A stretch of 64,000 bases of DNA, taken from contig CM056376.1 in assembly GCA_029718625.1 (NCBI GenBank), positions 120,496,264-120,560,263 of the forward strand, read 5' to 3'. Below are positions 23,009-34,689 of the stretch, piece after piece. The notes under the pieces were generated by a model. The model did no database searches. It was not told the DNA's origin and saw nothing but the letters and a program-made list of their open reading frames with translations. The stretch is from Synaphobranchus kaupii (Eukaryota; Chordata; Actinopteri; Anguilliformes; Synaphobranchidae). The translations under genes and the position numbers were made by a program. Within the stretch, counting starts at the first letter, position 1. Every line of letters starts with the position of its first letter.

Positions 23009-23272
23009 TGTGCAATTTTGAACAACTTTTTGCCTGTATGGCTGTTAAAATACAATGAAGCAAGGGGGCTGAATACTTAAGGAATTGATTGTTTTCTGTT
23101 TTAGAAATAAAAGTTTTATATATTGTAAATAATTTGGAACAAATTGTACATTTTACTTTTCACATTGACAATGGAGGATGTTATGTTGAATACCAGAAAA
23201 AAGCTGATTAAAAATGTTTTAATTATTAATTAAATTTTGTAGTCTAGCAGGGCTGAATACTTTTTTCCACTG
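23009..23272 (+). mobile_element. Tc1-like transposon right end, relic
   Basis: The segment contains two copies of GGGCTGAATACTT (near 23069 and 23250) and ends TTTTTTCCACTG followed by TA. This repeated motif in the terminal 250 bp is the internal and outer direct repeat of Sleeping-Beauty-like fish Tc1 elements. The transposase and left end are not found. A TATG tandem run follows at 23271-23290. Confidence 0.7.
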
Positions 23273-23297
23273 TATGTATGTATGTATGTATATACAT

Positions 23298-24238
23298 TAG
23301 GGGTGTAACGGTACACGTATTCGTACCGAACCGTTCGGCTTTCGGTTCAGTGCGCGTTTTGAATTAATAGTCTAGTTTTAACCACGCACGTGCAGAACTT
23401 TTTTGTGTGCGGAACTTAAATTCAAAACGGGAATCACAAACTCACAAAAATCAGGGGGTCTTTGAATTCGACATATATCTTGGTTATGACTTTGTAGTAC
23501 ATTCCGGTTTGTGTGCTCCCTTCCAGTGACGTCCTCTGAGTGACGAGTTTGGCGTTCCCATAGAAGGGGCGTTCCCTAAGCGCCTGCACACTGCAGATAG
23601 ACCCTTCTCAGTTGTGCACTGCAAAAGCAGTGGAAACGACGCATTTCCCACATCTGACCCCCGACCATAAACAAATGCAGGGGGTGCCCCCAATATTCTT
23701 CACTCCCCACCTCCTTTCCTCCACTCCCGCACTACCACTCCTCTCCTACCCGGAAGTGTGCAAAGTGCAAAACTGCCTGAACGTTTTGAGCACAAGTATT
23801 TGCATGTACAGTATACAATGTATCTGACATTACAGTTTGCATCGAGACATTAATTAATATGTAACCATCAATACATAATTAAGATATAATCAGCAACATT
23901 AGATGTATTTTTCGAGTATTGGGACACACCCAGGGTTAGCACAGAGTGGAGTGCAAACCCAGCTCTGCATGGCATTTAAGCTGCCTCCACTAATTCAGAC
24001 CGGGCAAAAGCAATAACAAACACCATAGCTTATAAGAATGAAAGATATGTGCCTTCCTTTGCTCAGGAAATGATGGCCAATTAGCCACTGTTTACAAGTT
24101 TATAACTTCATAATAAATGAAAAGCTATTTTATGTTTTGCATTTCTTTTTATTCCACTGTACCGAAAACATACCGAACCATGACTTCAAAACGGAGGTAC
24201 GTACCGAACCGTGACTTTTGTGTACCATTACACCCCTA
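23298..24238. mobile_element. Non-autonomous hAT element, 941 bp
   Basis: The 8-mer ATATACAT occurs directly on both sides (23290-23297 and 24239-24246). The ends are inverted repeats beginning TAGGGGTGTAACGGTACAC on the left and TAGGGGTGTAATGGTACAC on the right. Inside them, ACCGAACCG/CGGTTCGG motifs occur at both ends. No transposase frame is present. Ends of this form are widespread in fish genomes as hAT elements. Confidence 0.9.
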
Positions 24239-24644
24239 ATATACATATAAAGAAATAAGGATGATGGAACAACACAAATTAAGTTGGCAGAAGGAAGAAA
24301 ATGAGCACTTTAAAACAAGCAGTCTCTCAGACGATGAAGTATCAGTGAAGAGGCCAGTTTAATATGTATACAAGCAAAGAATGCAATTCCACATTTTCCG
24401 AATGCATACAATTTTGATTTCATGATGACATGAAATGACAGCTCTCTGCACTACATACTTAAAGCAAATCAAAATAACATTTTTTTTTTCCTATCGGGAA
24501 ACATCTTATGTAGTGACAAGCACATAAAACCATAACAAACATAGCAAGCTCATAAGAATTCTAGTAGAGCTTGGCAGTGTAGCTAAAATTTTAGTTATGT
24601 AAATGAACATGGATGTTGTGATTGAAATATCAGTTTAACTTTAA

Positions 24645-26247
24645 CCCCTTTGCGCAGATGCCTAGTGACCATGCAGCCGGCGCCAAGATTTTACTCAACT
24701 GAGACATTCGTTGCTCCTGCAGCCAAACTATGAGTGGAAATCACAAACTCCGTGTTTTAACTTTATTGGCACACAATTCGTGACAACTCTGCCGAATACG
24801 GAGTCTCTAAGTGTCAATATTTTCCCGTAGCAAGTCAATTTAACAAGCAACCCCCCACCCAATCCTTCTCATCGGTATTCACAATTTTGTTCTTTGATGC
24901 TTTGAACGATTATTTACAGCCCAGCGTCACAGCATTTTTAATCTAGTCAATGTGCTATTTGGCAAACAACTACTGAAAACGCATTCGCTGATGGGAGTTT
25001 TTCGTCCTTGATATGAAAAAAGTACTGCTTGTAATATGCGGTTCTTCTCACTGGCTACATATTATGCACGTCAGTTTTTCCACTCAATCACTGTCTTGTC
25101 CAGTAGGCTGTTAGATATGGTTATTTTCACATTTTGAGTGCATTTCACACACTGTAGTGTAAGCATTCATTCCTCAGTCATGTTTCATGTTTGATGCACC
25201 GACTTTCATTGAAGCTAGAACATTTGGCAGCATTTTCCTATTGGCGGAATATTATTTTATGTTATCCTACATAATATAGGCTTTAGACTTTGTATCTTCC
25301 TGGTCTACACTTGTCACTTAAGGCATGGAAAATACTCATTCCAATTTACTGTGCGCTGATATGTGCTGAATGTTAATTAAAATTTTCCTTGGAGTCATTA
25401 TGAATGGGAACATTAAAAAAACAAATACAGAAAAATGCAATCCCAGGGCAAAGGTTTACATACTGTAGAGGACAGGAAAAAGTGATGTTTTATTGGGGTA
25501 CAAGTGTGAATGATTGGGCTACATATTTAGGTGTGTGTAATAGTGTGAAATCAATGAAATCATCTCATCTTTCAGGGGACATGAAGCACTCAGTAAAGTG
25601 GCTCTGGTTCGTTAGCTTTTTACCTTAAATTAGATATGACCGTGCGTTCAAATCTCAAACTGACCCGTATTTGCTGGAAAAATAAGTTATAATTCACTTT
25701 TTTGCCCCACTAGGGTGCAGCCATCTTGGCCAACTGCGGTCACGACGTCACTAGATTGGTTGGTCTCGGCTGTTCAATGTATTACTATGGGAAAATAGCT
25801 GACTTTCAGTGAGCTCAACAATGTATCGTGAGGAAAAAACATTTTTTTTTTGTATTGTCCCGAGATGCTCAAATGACTATTACCAAACAAAACTCAATTT
25901 AAAACTTAATTTCCACTAACTGCTTCTGACCATAGCTACTAATGCTGTGGCCCGACACATAAACAGAGCCCTTTTCTACATTTTTATAGCGGTTCACCAT
26001 CAAGATTGCCTTTTGCATCTTTTTTAACCCAGTAGTTATGAAATCAGAAGTCATAATCAAAATTGTAAAGTATGAAAGCACAGTTATTCAACATTTGTTG
26101 ATGGAGGACAGGTTGTTTCTACATGAAAAATAGAATTAGGTTTTCAAATTCAACAAAGAAGCTTTATCACAAGGGGTGTTGTGAGGGTGGGTCATTTTTG
26201 ACCCTGTGAACATGGGGTGCATACATAATATGAAGACGACACAAGGG
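24645..26247. mobile_element. Possible piggyBac-like element bounded by TTAA
   Basis: The right part is well supported. Reading inward from TTAA (26248-26251), the end is CCCTTGTGTCGTC, followed by GGGTCAAAAATGACCC near 26190-26207, the same plan as the MITE at 11417-11799. The left limit is a proposal: TTAA at 24641-24644 followed by CCCCTTTGCGCAG, which resembles but does not match the right end. No transposase frame is visible in the 1.6 kb between. The two ends may belong to different insertions. Confidence 0.4.
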
Positions 26248-27208
26248 TTAAATTTTGGTTAATTTCCAGCAAACCAGTCAGTGAGGATACTGAGCAACTG
26301 AGCTCTTTAGCAACAATTGTGGTATTATTTTACAAAATTAGAATAAAATAAGAATGGATATGACTGTTGGCTTTTAAAGTTCTATTTAACTCAATTAGTA
26401 ATTTCATGATGGTGTAGTCATATCACTGAGTATTCACATCAGCTTCAATTAACTAATTATTTGCAGGACAAATTGCTTGGATGCAGTTACATAGTCCTGT
26501 CCCACTGAACCATGGAAAGCAATTAACAAATTAAAATGGAGAGGGCAAAGAGAGGTGCACCCTCTGTGGCAACCTAGTCCCTCTTGGACAAATTGGAGGA
26601 GCAGGTGTGACTCAATTGTTACTACTGCCCAAATTAACAATGACAGTCGTCCATGCTTTTATATTTTATCAAGATAGAGTGAAAACCATTAATGTATTTT
26701 TTCATTTATTTTGTCATTTAACTCATAACCCTTTATGCCAGGGGTTCTTAAAGTTTTGGTGACTGAAGGCCAATTAAGGGAGCATGCATTGGATGGGCCG
26801 CAGAAGAAAGAAAATTAATTAAGCCCGAAAACAATCAATTTTATTCATTACAGATTCCGAATGTGTACTCCACTGGGGAAAAAATACTTTTACATTTTGT
26901 GAAGTTACAGGAGAGAATCTTTTTAATTAACAAGCAATCTGTATATCTAACAAATAATAATATAAAAGGGGGCTCTCCATTTTGTCAGATTATGGGCATA
27001 TTGCCCTCTTTAAATCTATTATTCTTAAGTTGCATGACAACATCTGTTTTCATTACTTGAATAATTAATAAGAATAATTAACAATATTCTATCAAACAAT
27101 AATGTCCCATAACTCCCGTTTAGTCGGACTCTATGCATCTTGCTCCATGTAACAGTGTGACAAAAAACGCTCACATCACAGTATATCCCATGAAGAAAAA
27201 ATAAATAA

Positions 27209-27237
27209 AAACAAACAAACAAACAAACAAAAAAAAC
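27209..27237. repeat. AAAC-type simple repeat
   Basis: Several AAAC units followed by an A-run lie inside the hAT element near its left end. Confidence 0.7.
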
Positions 27238-27458
27238 ACGCTGGAAGTGCTAGCAGATGAAGAGATAATGCCTCTGTAAAACACAGAAGATAAATGTTTC
27301 AGTTTCAGCATTTCTAAAATATGAGCCTTCCTAATAACAGAATTATGTTAACCTCTTTCTAAGATCGCAACATTTAGGCTACAATGGAACTTATGCGTTG
27401 GACTGTCATCATCATGGTCATTATTATTATCATCATTATTATTACTGTCATTATTATT

Positions 27459-28594
27459 TGTGGTGATTGAGGGTAGGGCACATACCTGTTAGTTGGGACT
27501 AATTAGCCAAACAATCCACAGCTGTGAGTGGAGTAATCCACGTGTCAGGGGTAATCCAATATTGTTCTAGTAGCTATATGTATTTGTTTTTGTTTTTGTT
27601 TGTCATTGGGGAGTTGGGTAATTCTGTCGGAATAAATAAGTGAACTGTTCCGAGTATACATTATAAAACGGGCTTTTTGTGTGCAGCATGACACGCCACA
27701 TAGTTGCCGGTAATTTGCGTTTGTTAGGCTAATGTGTGTGTTTTACCTCAAAGGTTAAACTCATTATCTGGTTGCAGAATCTATGGAGTGAACCAGTGCA
27801 GGCTCGTGTTCAATGAACACCGGTTGCAAAGTATGTAGTTTCAGTACTTTGGTACTTTGTTTGACCTTATTTTGTGGCAGTCGTGGCTTGCTAACCTGTT
27901 GTCCTCTCTTCTAAGGTGTCGGTACCAGCCATGGTTTCCTAGAGGGAATTTATACTAAACTTTTCTTCGTGTCTAAGTGTTTTGGTTGGCTAACATTGTG
28001 AGCACCGCCAGACGCCAGCGTGCTGATTGCCAGTGCTTGGCCGGTGCAGTATATCCCTGCATATTAATTGCAAACGCGAGCACTCCTTGTGTAAAAGTGA
28101 CCGCACAAATTGTTTTGCAGCCTAGAGTTATTTCCAGCGTCGCCCTGTCCTGCGCCTTTGGGGATACTGGGTGCACTTCCGCGCTTTGCCTGATTCTCTG
28201 CTGCGAGTGTTGGTGAGAGGGAATTTTCCCACGGTGTGGTAGCGATTCATGTTTTGCACTTGTTTTGCACTGTGCATGTTTCCCTTTACCCTTTTTCCAC
28301 ATCACTGTCCCCTCTGCAGGCACCCGTGGTTGAGGCGGGCGAGTGGTGGGCGGTACTTGGGTCCTCACGGCGCGGGGTGGTGTTGTAGCTGTGAAGTACT
28401 ATTAAAGTTCTTACAGTTGTGTGAAATTCTCATTGTAATAAAACTATTTTTATCTTTCTATATCCATGCCTGATTTGGTTTATTGAAACTTGCCTTATTT
28501 AAATGAAGTGTCCCTACTCTACCTGTTGCATTTCTTTTAAGTAGGTGGTGTAGTCAAGTGAACCCAGTTCTAGTGGTTGAGTTAGGTCACCACA
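27459..28594 (+). mobile_element. Solo LTR of an LTR retrotransposon
   Basis: The segment starts TGTGGTGA and ends TCACCACA, a perfect 8-bp terminal inverted repeat of the TG...CA form required at LTR ends. It is flanked by the 4-bp duplication TATT (27455-27458 and 28595-28598). Inside, a TATAAAA box lies at 27662-27668 and an AATAAA polyadenylation signal at 28437-28442, in the order expected for a plus-strand LTR. No gag or pol sequence adjoins it, so it is a solo LTR left by recombination between two LTRs. The 4-5 bp duplication fits several LTR superfamilies, and I do not assign one. It sits just beyond the end of the hAT transposase. Confidence 0.82.
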
Positions 28595-28619
28595 TATTAA
28601 ATAAATCACCATGATTATG

Positions 28620-30091
28620 ATTTTTATTGTATCAACATGCCTTCTCATCTCGTGAGATTTGTGGTGCTGATTTCTCCTGGTCACAAGTTTTTACATTCTT
28701 GGTTCCATCTGTCATCGCAATGCGAAGGACTGAATGTAAGTGGGCATCCGTCAGCCTGGGTCTCAGCTTTGATTTGTTGATGGCCATGGTGGAGAAGGTT
28801 CTCACATTTACATGTGCTTGCAGAGAGGCCATTTGAATGGCATGCTGATGAGGTGCAGGGTAAGAGGTTGGAGAAAGTCATTTGTAGAACTCGATGAGGC
28901 TATGTTCTCGAAATGCTACTCTCGTCTAGGAACTCTCCTGTAGTTCACTGGGCTCAAACTGCATTCCTGCACCACCTTCTTCGGGAACACATTTGAAAGG
29001 ATCTTGGAACATATTGAAGGAGTTTGTGGCGTCAAGTCTGAGAAGCGGCAACGGAATTCCTCCTGCAGGTTTTCCATGATCTGGTTGTTTTTGTCTAAAA
29101 GCAGGTGATGCAAAATGTTTCCATGCTCCCCCATGAGTGTATTGTGGGTTGGGAAATGGGTTACATTCCCTGCTTTCAGCTGTCCCTGCAGCAACTGAAG
29201 TTTTCTCTGGAAAGCCTTGATGCTGTCAGTGGAAATGAGCTTCCCATGGCCCTGCAGCTTTACATTGAGATCATTGACCAAGGTGGTAAGATCTACTAGG
29301 TCACAAAGACATTCAGTGTCACTTAACTGCAGCAAATCTTGTCCTTTTGTGTGCATGAATTCTGCGATCTCTGCACAGCTGTGAAGTAGACGTCACCAAA
29401 TTCGGCCTGATTGTTCCAAAAAGGTTTTAAATTGGCAGTGATTCAGGCCTCTGGACTTGATGAAATGAACTGTATTGACAATGATGTCCATAACATCTCA
29501 TTTCATGTGTATAGGCAGCAAGGGCCTCTTCATGAATTATTCAATGATACTGGCTTATGTCTGTACCTCTTTTTGGACACTGTCGCGGAGCAACGAAACT
29601 GCACCCGACTTACTCCCAATCATCGCTGGTGCTCCATCTGTTGTGACACCGACTATGGATGACAACACATTGTATGAATCAAGATGATTGTATGAATTGT
29701 TCTTTGAGGTCGTTGCCCAAATCTTCGATACGTGTTACTGCGTCATTTGAAAAACTTATGTCTCGGAATTTAGCCTTCTGCTCCAGGCATATGATGTCAG
29801 CCACTTTCATGGAGCAGTTCACTTCATAAATTCTCCATCACTGAATGGTTTACTGCACTTGGCAAGTTTGTGAGATATCACGTAGCTAGCGTCTGTTACA
29901 GCCTTACTGGATTTCACGACATTTGTGAAAACTAACTGTTGCGCAGTTAAGCCTCTTTTAAGCACTTCCCCTCTTTTCTTACGTTCATTACCCATGAACC
30001 ATTCGTAAGACTGGTGATTAGTCTCATAATGACGTTTTATATTAAACTCCTTGAGTACTGAATTCACTTGCTTGCAGATTAAACACATTAT
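28620..30091 (-). pseudogene. hAT transposase, BED-finger/GTF2IRD2-like, decayed
   Basis: Read on the minus strand, pieces of one hAT transposase occur in order. Near 30088 is a BED-like zinc finger end (CLICKQ...NIKRHYETNH). Near 29650 is VTTDGAPAMIGSKSG, the conserved TDGAPAM motif around a catalytic aspartate. At 29356-28916 is the alpha-helical insertion region (VDLTTLVNDLNVKLQGHGK, THFPTHNTLM). Near 28780 is the C-terminal RPRLTDAHLHSVLRIA motif. This order is that of the transposases from which vertebrate GTF2IRD2, ZBED and FAM200-type genes derive. At least three frameshifts or stops separate the pieces (for example at about 29687 and 29357), and the start is missing. The function, transposition of the surrounding element, is lost. 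Confidence 0.85.
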
Positions 30092-30327
30092 CTATCACAG
30101 ATTATCTGGCCCGTGAGGTATGGTTAAGTATAAACTGCTCTATTTCTCCTGGAACTTTCTCCTAACTGATGCAACATATTTTGCGTGGTGCAGGCTCCTC
30201 CATGCCTGTTCTATTCTCAATGAACTATGGAGAGCTAACTTTAGCTCTCACAAAAATAGCAACACTGATCAAATAGGCTACTTAGCTAGCTAGCAATTAT
30301 ACTGTAAATATGAATGAAGATAAGGTA

Positions 30328-32299
30328 TACGAGGGTAAAGACCGCGAGTCATCACGACTTGTGGCAAAAGAAGTGTCTGACCTCTGGAGGACCCCAACAT
30401 CTAGCAGCGATAACATCTGAATTCACACCAGAGGAGTTCGCTGCCACCCTCCAGCACCTAAAGCCAGGAAAAGCTCCGGGCCCTGATTCCATCTGCCCGG
30501 AGCTTATACTCCATGCCGCACCTGCCCTGAAGTCCTGGTTAAGAGCTTTCCTCTCTTCCTGCTTGCGCCAACTCAAGATCCCCAAAATCTGGGGAAGAGC
30601 CCTAGTTGTCGCGATCCCTAAGCCGAATAAGCCTGAAGGGGATCCTAAGAGCTACCGTCCCATCTCCTTGCTCTGCATCCCCTTCAAGATCCTCGAGCGT
30701 CTTATCTACGCCCACGTCGAACCGATCATCGACCCGCTGCTCCCTCAGGAGCAGGCCGGGTTCCGACGCGGGAGATCGACCGTAGACCAAGTCACTTTGA
30801 TGACTCAAGACATCGAGGACAGTTTTTCGTTCAAGAAGAAGGCCGGAGCCGTTTTTGTCGATCTGACGGCTGCCTACGATACCGTATGGCACCGCGGCCT
30901 CACCTGCAAGCTGCTCCGCCTGCTGCCGGACAGGCACATAGTCAGTATGATCCTGGAGCTTGTCCGAAATTGCAGCTTTAACCTCAACACCGGTAGCGGA
31001 CAGCGAAGCAGGTTACGACGCCTCAAGAATGGCATCCCCCAAGGATCTGTCCTGGCCCCCCTCCTCTACAATATCTACACTTATGACTTGCCTGATACAG
31101 TCTCGCGGTAGTATGTCTATGCGGATGACCTCGCGTTGGTGTACTCCGCTGGAGACTGGCAGTCATTGGAGGGGACTTTGAGCCAGGACATGCAGACACT
31201 AGTGGCATACCTCTGGAAATGGAGGTTGAAGCTCAGCGAGGCAAAGACGGTGTCGGCGGCCTTCCATCTTAACAACAGGGAGGCTAAACGTGAGCTCCGA
31301 ATATATATTGGCGGAACACCCCTGCCATGCTGCGCTGAGCCAACTTACCTCGGCGTGACATTGGACAGGTCTCTCACGTTTCGCCGACACCTTGAATCAC
31401 TGCTCAAGAAGTTAACATCTCGTGTGGCATTGATGAGGCGACTAGTCAGGTCAGGCTGGGGCGCCAACGCAAGAACATTGCGTACGGCAGCCCTGGCCCT
31501 TGTTTACTTGACTAGTGAGTACTGCGCACCGGTATGGTGTCGCAGTGCCCACACCCGCCTCATCGATATGCCCATCAACGAAGCCTTGCGCATTGTGACA
31601 GGATGCCCGCGTCCCACTCCCGTGGACAATCTTCCCATTCTTGCAGGCATCCAGCCCGCTGGGCTTCGCCATGCGGGAGCCACAGCACGTCTCGCGTGCC
31701 GGGCCGTGGAGCCAAACCATCTGCTCCACGAAAGGCTCGCTGTAATTGCTGAGCCTCCCCGGCGCCTTAAGTTGAGACACCCATTTGTGCCTGCCGCATA
31801 GGAATTCCTGCAGCAATGCAGTGATCTTAACATCAGTGCGGCACGGTGGGCGGATTACATCTGGAGCACGGAGTGGGAGGAGAACACCTCTAGACTCCGT
31901 GACTTCATCCCAGACGTCGGTTTTCCCCCTATTGGGGTGGACCTGCCTAGACTGGCGTGTGTGAGGCTTAACCGCCTCCGGACCGGCGTTGGGTGCTTCC
32001 GCTCATCGATGCACAGATGGGGCTTGGCTTCTTGCGCAGCCTGCGAGTGTGGCGCAGAGGACCAAACCACAGACCATGTCATCCTGGACTGCCCGATTTA
32101 TCGGGCACCCAATGGGATGCATGGTCTGTCGGTTCTGGATGACGACACGGTGACGTGGCTACTGGAGGTGTGCCCCGAAATATAGTCCGGGTGAACCCCC
32201 CCTAGGCTCGGGGTGGTAAAAGGATAGCCCCTCGGCCCCGAGCCTGGGGATGTGGAACGATGAAGATCCTACCCAAACGCAGAAGAAGAAGAAGAAGAA
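30328..32299 (+). mobile_element. 5'-truncated non-LTR retrotransposon (jockey group)
   Basis: The insertion is bounded by near-identical 12-mers, GAAGATAAGGTA (30316-30327) and GAAGATAAGATA (32300-32311), its target duplication. It carries most of a reverse transcriptase frame, a short 3' untranslated region (32186-32282) and a 3' tail of GAA repeats (about 32281-32303). It lacks the 5' end (first ORF, endonuclease), as expected when target-primed reverse transcription stops early. It lies within the 5' part of the hAT element and in the opposite orientation to its transposase. The clade call comes from the RT sequence style; CR1 or a relative is the alternative. Confidence 0.88.
30329..32185 (+). 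pseudogene. LINE reverse transcriptase ORF with two in-frame stops
   Basis: One continuous frame of about 619 codons is interrupted only by TAG at 31109-31111 and TAG at 31799-31801. Visible RT motifs, in order, are: PGPDSICPE; IPKPNKPEGDPKSYRPISLL; QAGFRRGRSTVDQV; block A, FVDLTAAYDTVWHRGL (from about 30851); block B, GIPQGSVLAPLLYNIY; block C, YADD at 31118-31129, with both catalytic aspartates; block D, LSEAKT; block E, YLGVTLDRSLTF. The C terminus has a Cys-x-Cys...His...Cys motif (CECGAEDQTTDHVILDCP). The first stop lies two codons before the catalytic box. The N-terminal endonuclease is missing through truncation. Both stops could come from CAG by one C-to-T change, which is an inference. 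Confidence 0.9.
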
Positions 32300-32543
32300 G
32301 AAGATAAGATACTGTAGAAGTCCAACTATCAAACCTTCTCGATAACTACACTGTAATGCCCACTAGTTGTTAGGAGCCGCCGGTAAAACATTTAAAGGGA
32401 CAGTACTGTATTAAAATGGACAATTAGTGATTTCTAATAAAATATGTATTTCCTTTCACGTGTGCATAAAGCGGGCTGCACAAAATGTTTCAAAGGGCCG
32501 CCATTGGCCCCCAGGCCGCACTTTGAGAACCCCTGCTTTATGC

Positions 32544-34534
32544 TATTACAGACTGCTGATATGATTCATGGAAGGTCAACTCGACTCAAAGGTCTGTCTT
32601 AATCTGTTTTATTTATTTATTTTTTGTGAGAACATCTGCTGACTCTCATACCGCCGACTATTATGGACCCGGGTTGCAGTATAAATAAATTGCATTTATT
32701 TTCTGTTTTCCCCTTAGTTTAGCAGTAAAATAAATCAACAAAAAATCTGCCCACATTCCAAATTATTGATATTACATGTTTCACAAAGGCAAAATTCCAA
32801 AGCAATTCTGCCCATGTTGTTCTGCATTCATTGACGTCACGTGGCGCTGTAATGGCGACATGTAGTCCAGCTGTCTCTCGTGTTCGTGTTTGTTAATTTG
32901 AATGTGTTTTGTTGTGTCTGTCTTTTGTCTTTTGTTTTTTTCATGCTTTGTAATAAATTGTAATTTATTACAACACAGAAGTAATCCCCACCCTGTTGCC
33001 CCAACAGATGGGTTGCAGTGACTGATTTTATAGTACCAGAGAATATTTTGATAACAATAAAAAACAAGGCTATAACAGAATATTAACCGATGAAAATGTG
33101 TGGCTGAAATGTGAATCACAATACTATATTGCTGATAAACAAAAACATTAAAAAGATAAAAAATAATTCTGGAAATGACTGCTGCATACCATGAATAGTG
33201 CAAGAAAAAGTGGCCATACAAAGTTTTTAAAAGGTAATGTAAGAGAATGACAGACAAAGACCTCTGCTCAAAACTAGAACACCAGTACAATGTGCACAAC
33301 TGAAACTGACTGAATTTTAACAATTACATTTATAAAAAATAGAAAATTAAAAAAAATCCTGAAGGTAGCAACAACAGTCTCTGAGCTAGTAATTAAATCC
33401 TCTATTGAGGTTCAAAAGAGCTGAGTGCAATAAACAATTTTCACACAAAACAAAACTAATTAAATGTCAAACAATATGAAATCCTTTTCCACAGAGCATT
33501 TAGTATTCAGCCATTTTAATTTATATGCCATTGTTTTTTGGCTTGCTTTTTAAACTCAAATTAATTATGTTAATTGTCTTGGTTATCTTAAAAAACAATC
33601 ACCAGACATTAATGAATAAATTAAACAACATGAATAACTGCTGTACTCAAATCATTCATGTTGAAATAACTGTTATTGTAAGATAAAATGTATTGTATTA
33701 TAAAGTCATTTTCAATAGAACTGATTATTTTATTTTACATGACTCTTGTTGTGATTTCAAGTAGATTTTCTCAATTGTCCTGAATTAAACTATGCTTAAT
33801 GACTCTCAATGAAAGTATACTTGCCCCTGGAGTCTCATGTGTACAATTCTGAACACATTGGTGATTCTGTCAGAATTTTGAGTTCACTTACCAAGTCAAA
33901 TTTGCTTTTTACCAAGTAAATTCTACTTGTGTCAATCCAAAGTCACAAGTTCAGATTTGAAAATGATCTCTCTGCATAAGCCACAGTCACATTAAAAAGA
34001 GCTTAAATGTAGTGGCAACATCAGGAAAAGTGGGGGAAAGGACAGGTGCTTCAAAGCAGTTGATCAGGATCTTTAATTGAGGCCATTCTTCTCCTTAAAT
34101 TCTGGCCTCAGTGCGTTACGAAAAGAGATTAACCATGCAGGAAACTCTGAGGACAGCCTGAATCTGCCTGGAGGCTGCAAGCTAGTAGTTAGCTATTACT
34201 AGCTACCTGCGATTGGGTTTAGGCAGTTGATGTGGACGCTTCGCTGGATCTTATTGGCATAGGCGGAGGGTGAACCAACTGCAGGGTCAGGCTAGGAGGG
34301 GGAGGGGGAGGTGTCCACCCTTGTGCGAGCACACGCAAAATAGAAATAGAAAGACAAATAGAAAAATAAACAACACTAAAACAGAAATAAGAAATAAGTG
34401 CAAGATAACCCAGGTGAAAAAGTAGTATACTTTAGTATTATAAAAATATAATTTAAGTATACAAATGTTTGGAGGAATTATTCGCCCTCTTAAGACTCAT
34501 TATGTCAGAAATAGCTATGCATGCCATGTAGATC
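32544..34534. other. No gene seen; AT-rich
   Basis: The longest frame (180 codons on the minus strand, 32781-33323) is dominated by residues encoded by A/T-rich codons and shows no domain or signal. A CRE-like TGACGTCACG lies at 32833-32842 in otherwise plain sequence. I see no transposon ends. Confidence 0.4.
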
Positions 34535-34675
34535 TGCAACTCTGGATGGAAATAAATGTTGTGACGTTGCATAAGGTTGTCGAAACAATGCCACGACTAA
34601 TGCACGCCGTAATCAAAGCTGAAAGCGGTCCAACGAAATATTAGAGTGTGCAACTTTTTTTTTGGCCAGGCAGTG
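34535..34675 (+). mobile_element. Deleted Tc1-like element, copy 3, right end only
   Basis: From TGCAACTCTGG to the terminal GGCCAGGCAGTG followed by TA, this 141-bp piece matches the right end of the copy at 9443-9986 (GTTGTGACGTTGCATAAGGT and GTCCAACGAAATATTA shared). The left part is absent, so it is a truncated insertion. Another Tc1 relic starts about 15 bp further on. Confidence 0.88.
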
Positions 34676-34689
34676 TAGTATCGCTTGTA

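Larger units (their letters stand above)
26739..32535 (-). mobile_element. 5.8-kb hAT transposon with nested LTR and LINE
   Basis: The terminal inverted repeats are CAGGGGTTCTTAAAGT at the left and, read inward from the right, CAGGGGTTCTCAAAGT. Both sides carry the 8-bp duplication CTTTATGC (26731-26738 and 32536-32543). The transposase remnant (about 28620-30091) lies on the minus strand. Two later insertions account for much of the length: a 1136-bp solo LTR at 27459-28594 and a 1972-bp LINE at 30328-32299, each with its own target duplication. Removing both leaves about 2.7 kb, a usual size for an autonomous hAT element of this group. The transposase is frameshifted, so the element is dead. 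Confidence 0.92.

Noticed and set aside
24641..24700. TTAACCCCTTTGCGC as a sure piggyBac left end
   Set aside because: It resembles but does not match the right end at 26247, so I list the element only as possible and make no claim about this end alone.
31023..31833. Several minus-strand frames opposite the LINE
   Set aside because: They are shadows of the reverse transcriptase frame, which carries all the RT motifs on the plus strand.
32781..33323. 180-codon open frame on the minus strand
   Set aside because: It is the longest uninterrupted minus-strand frame, but its composition (Tyr, Phe, Ile, His, Asn, Lys) follows from AT-rich DNA, and I see no domain, no repeat family and no flanking gene signals.
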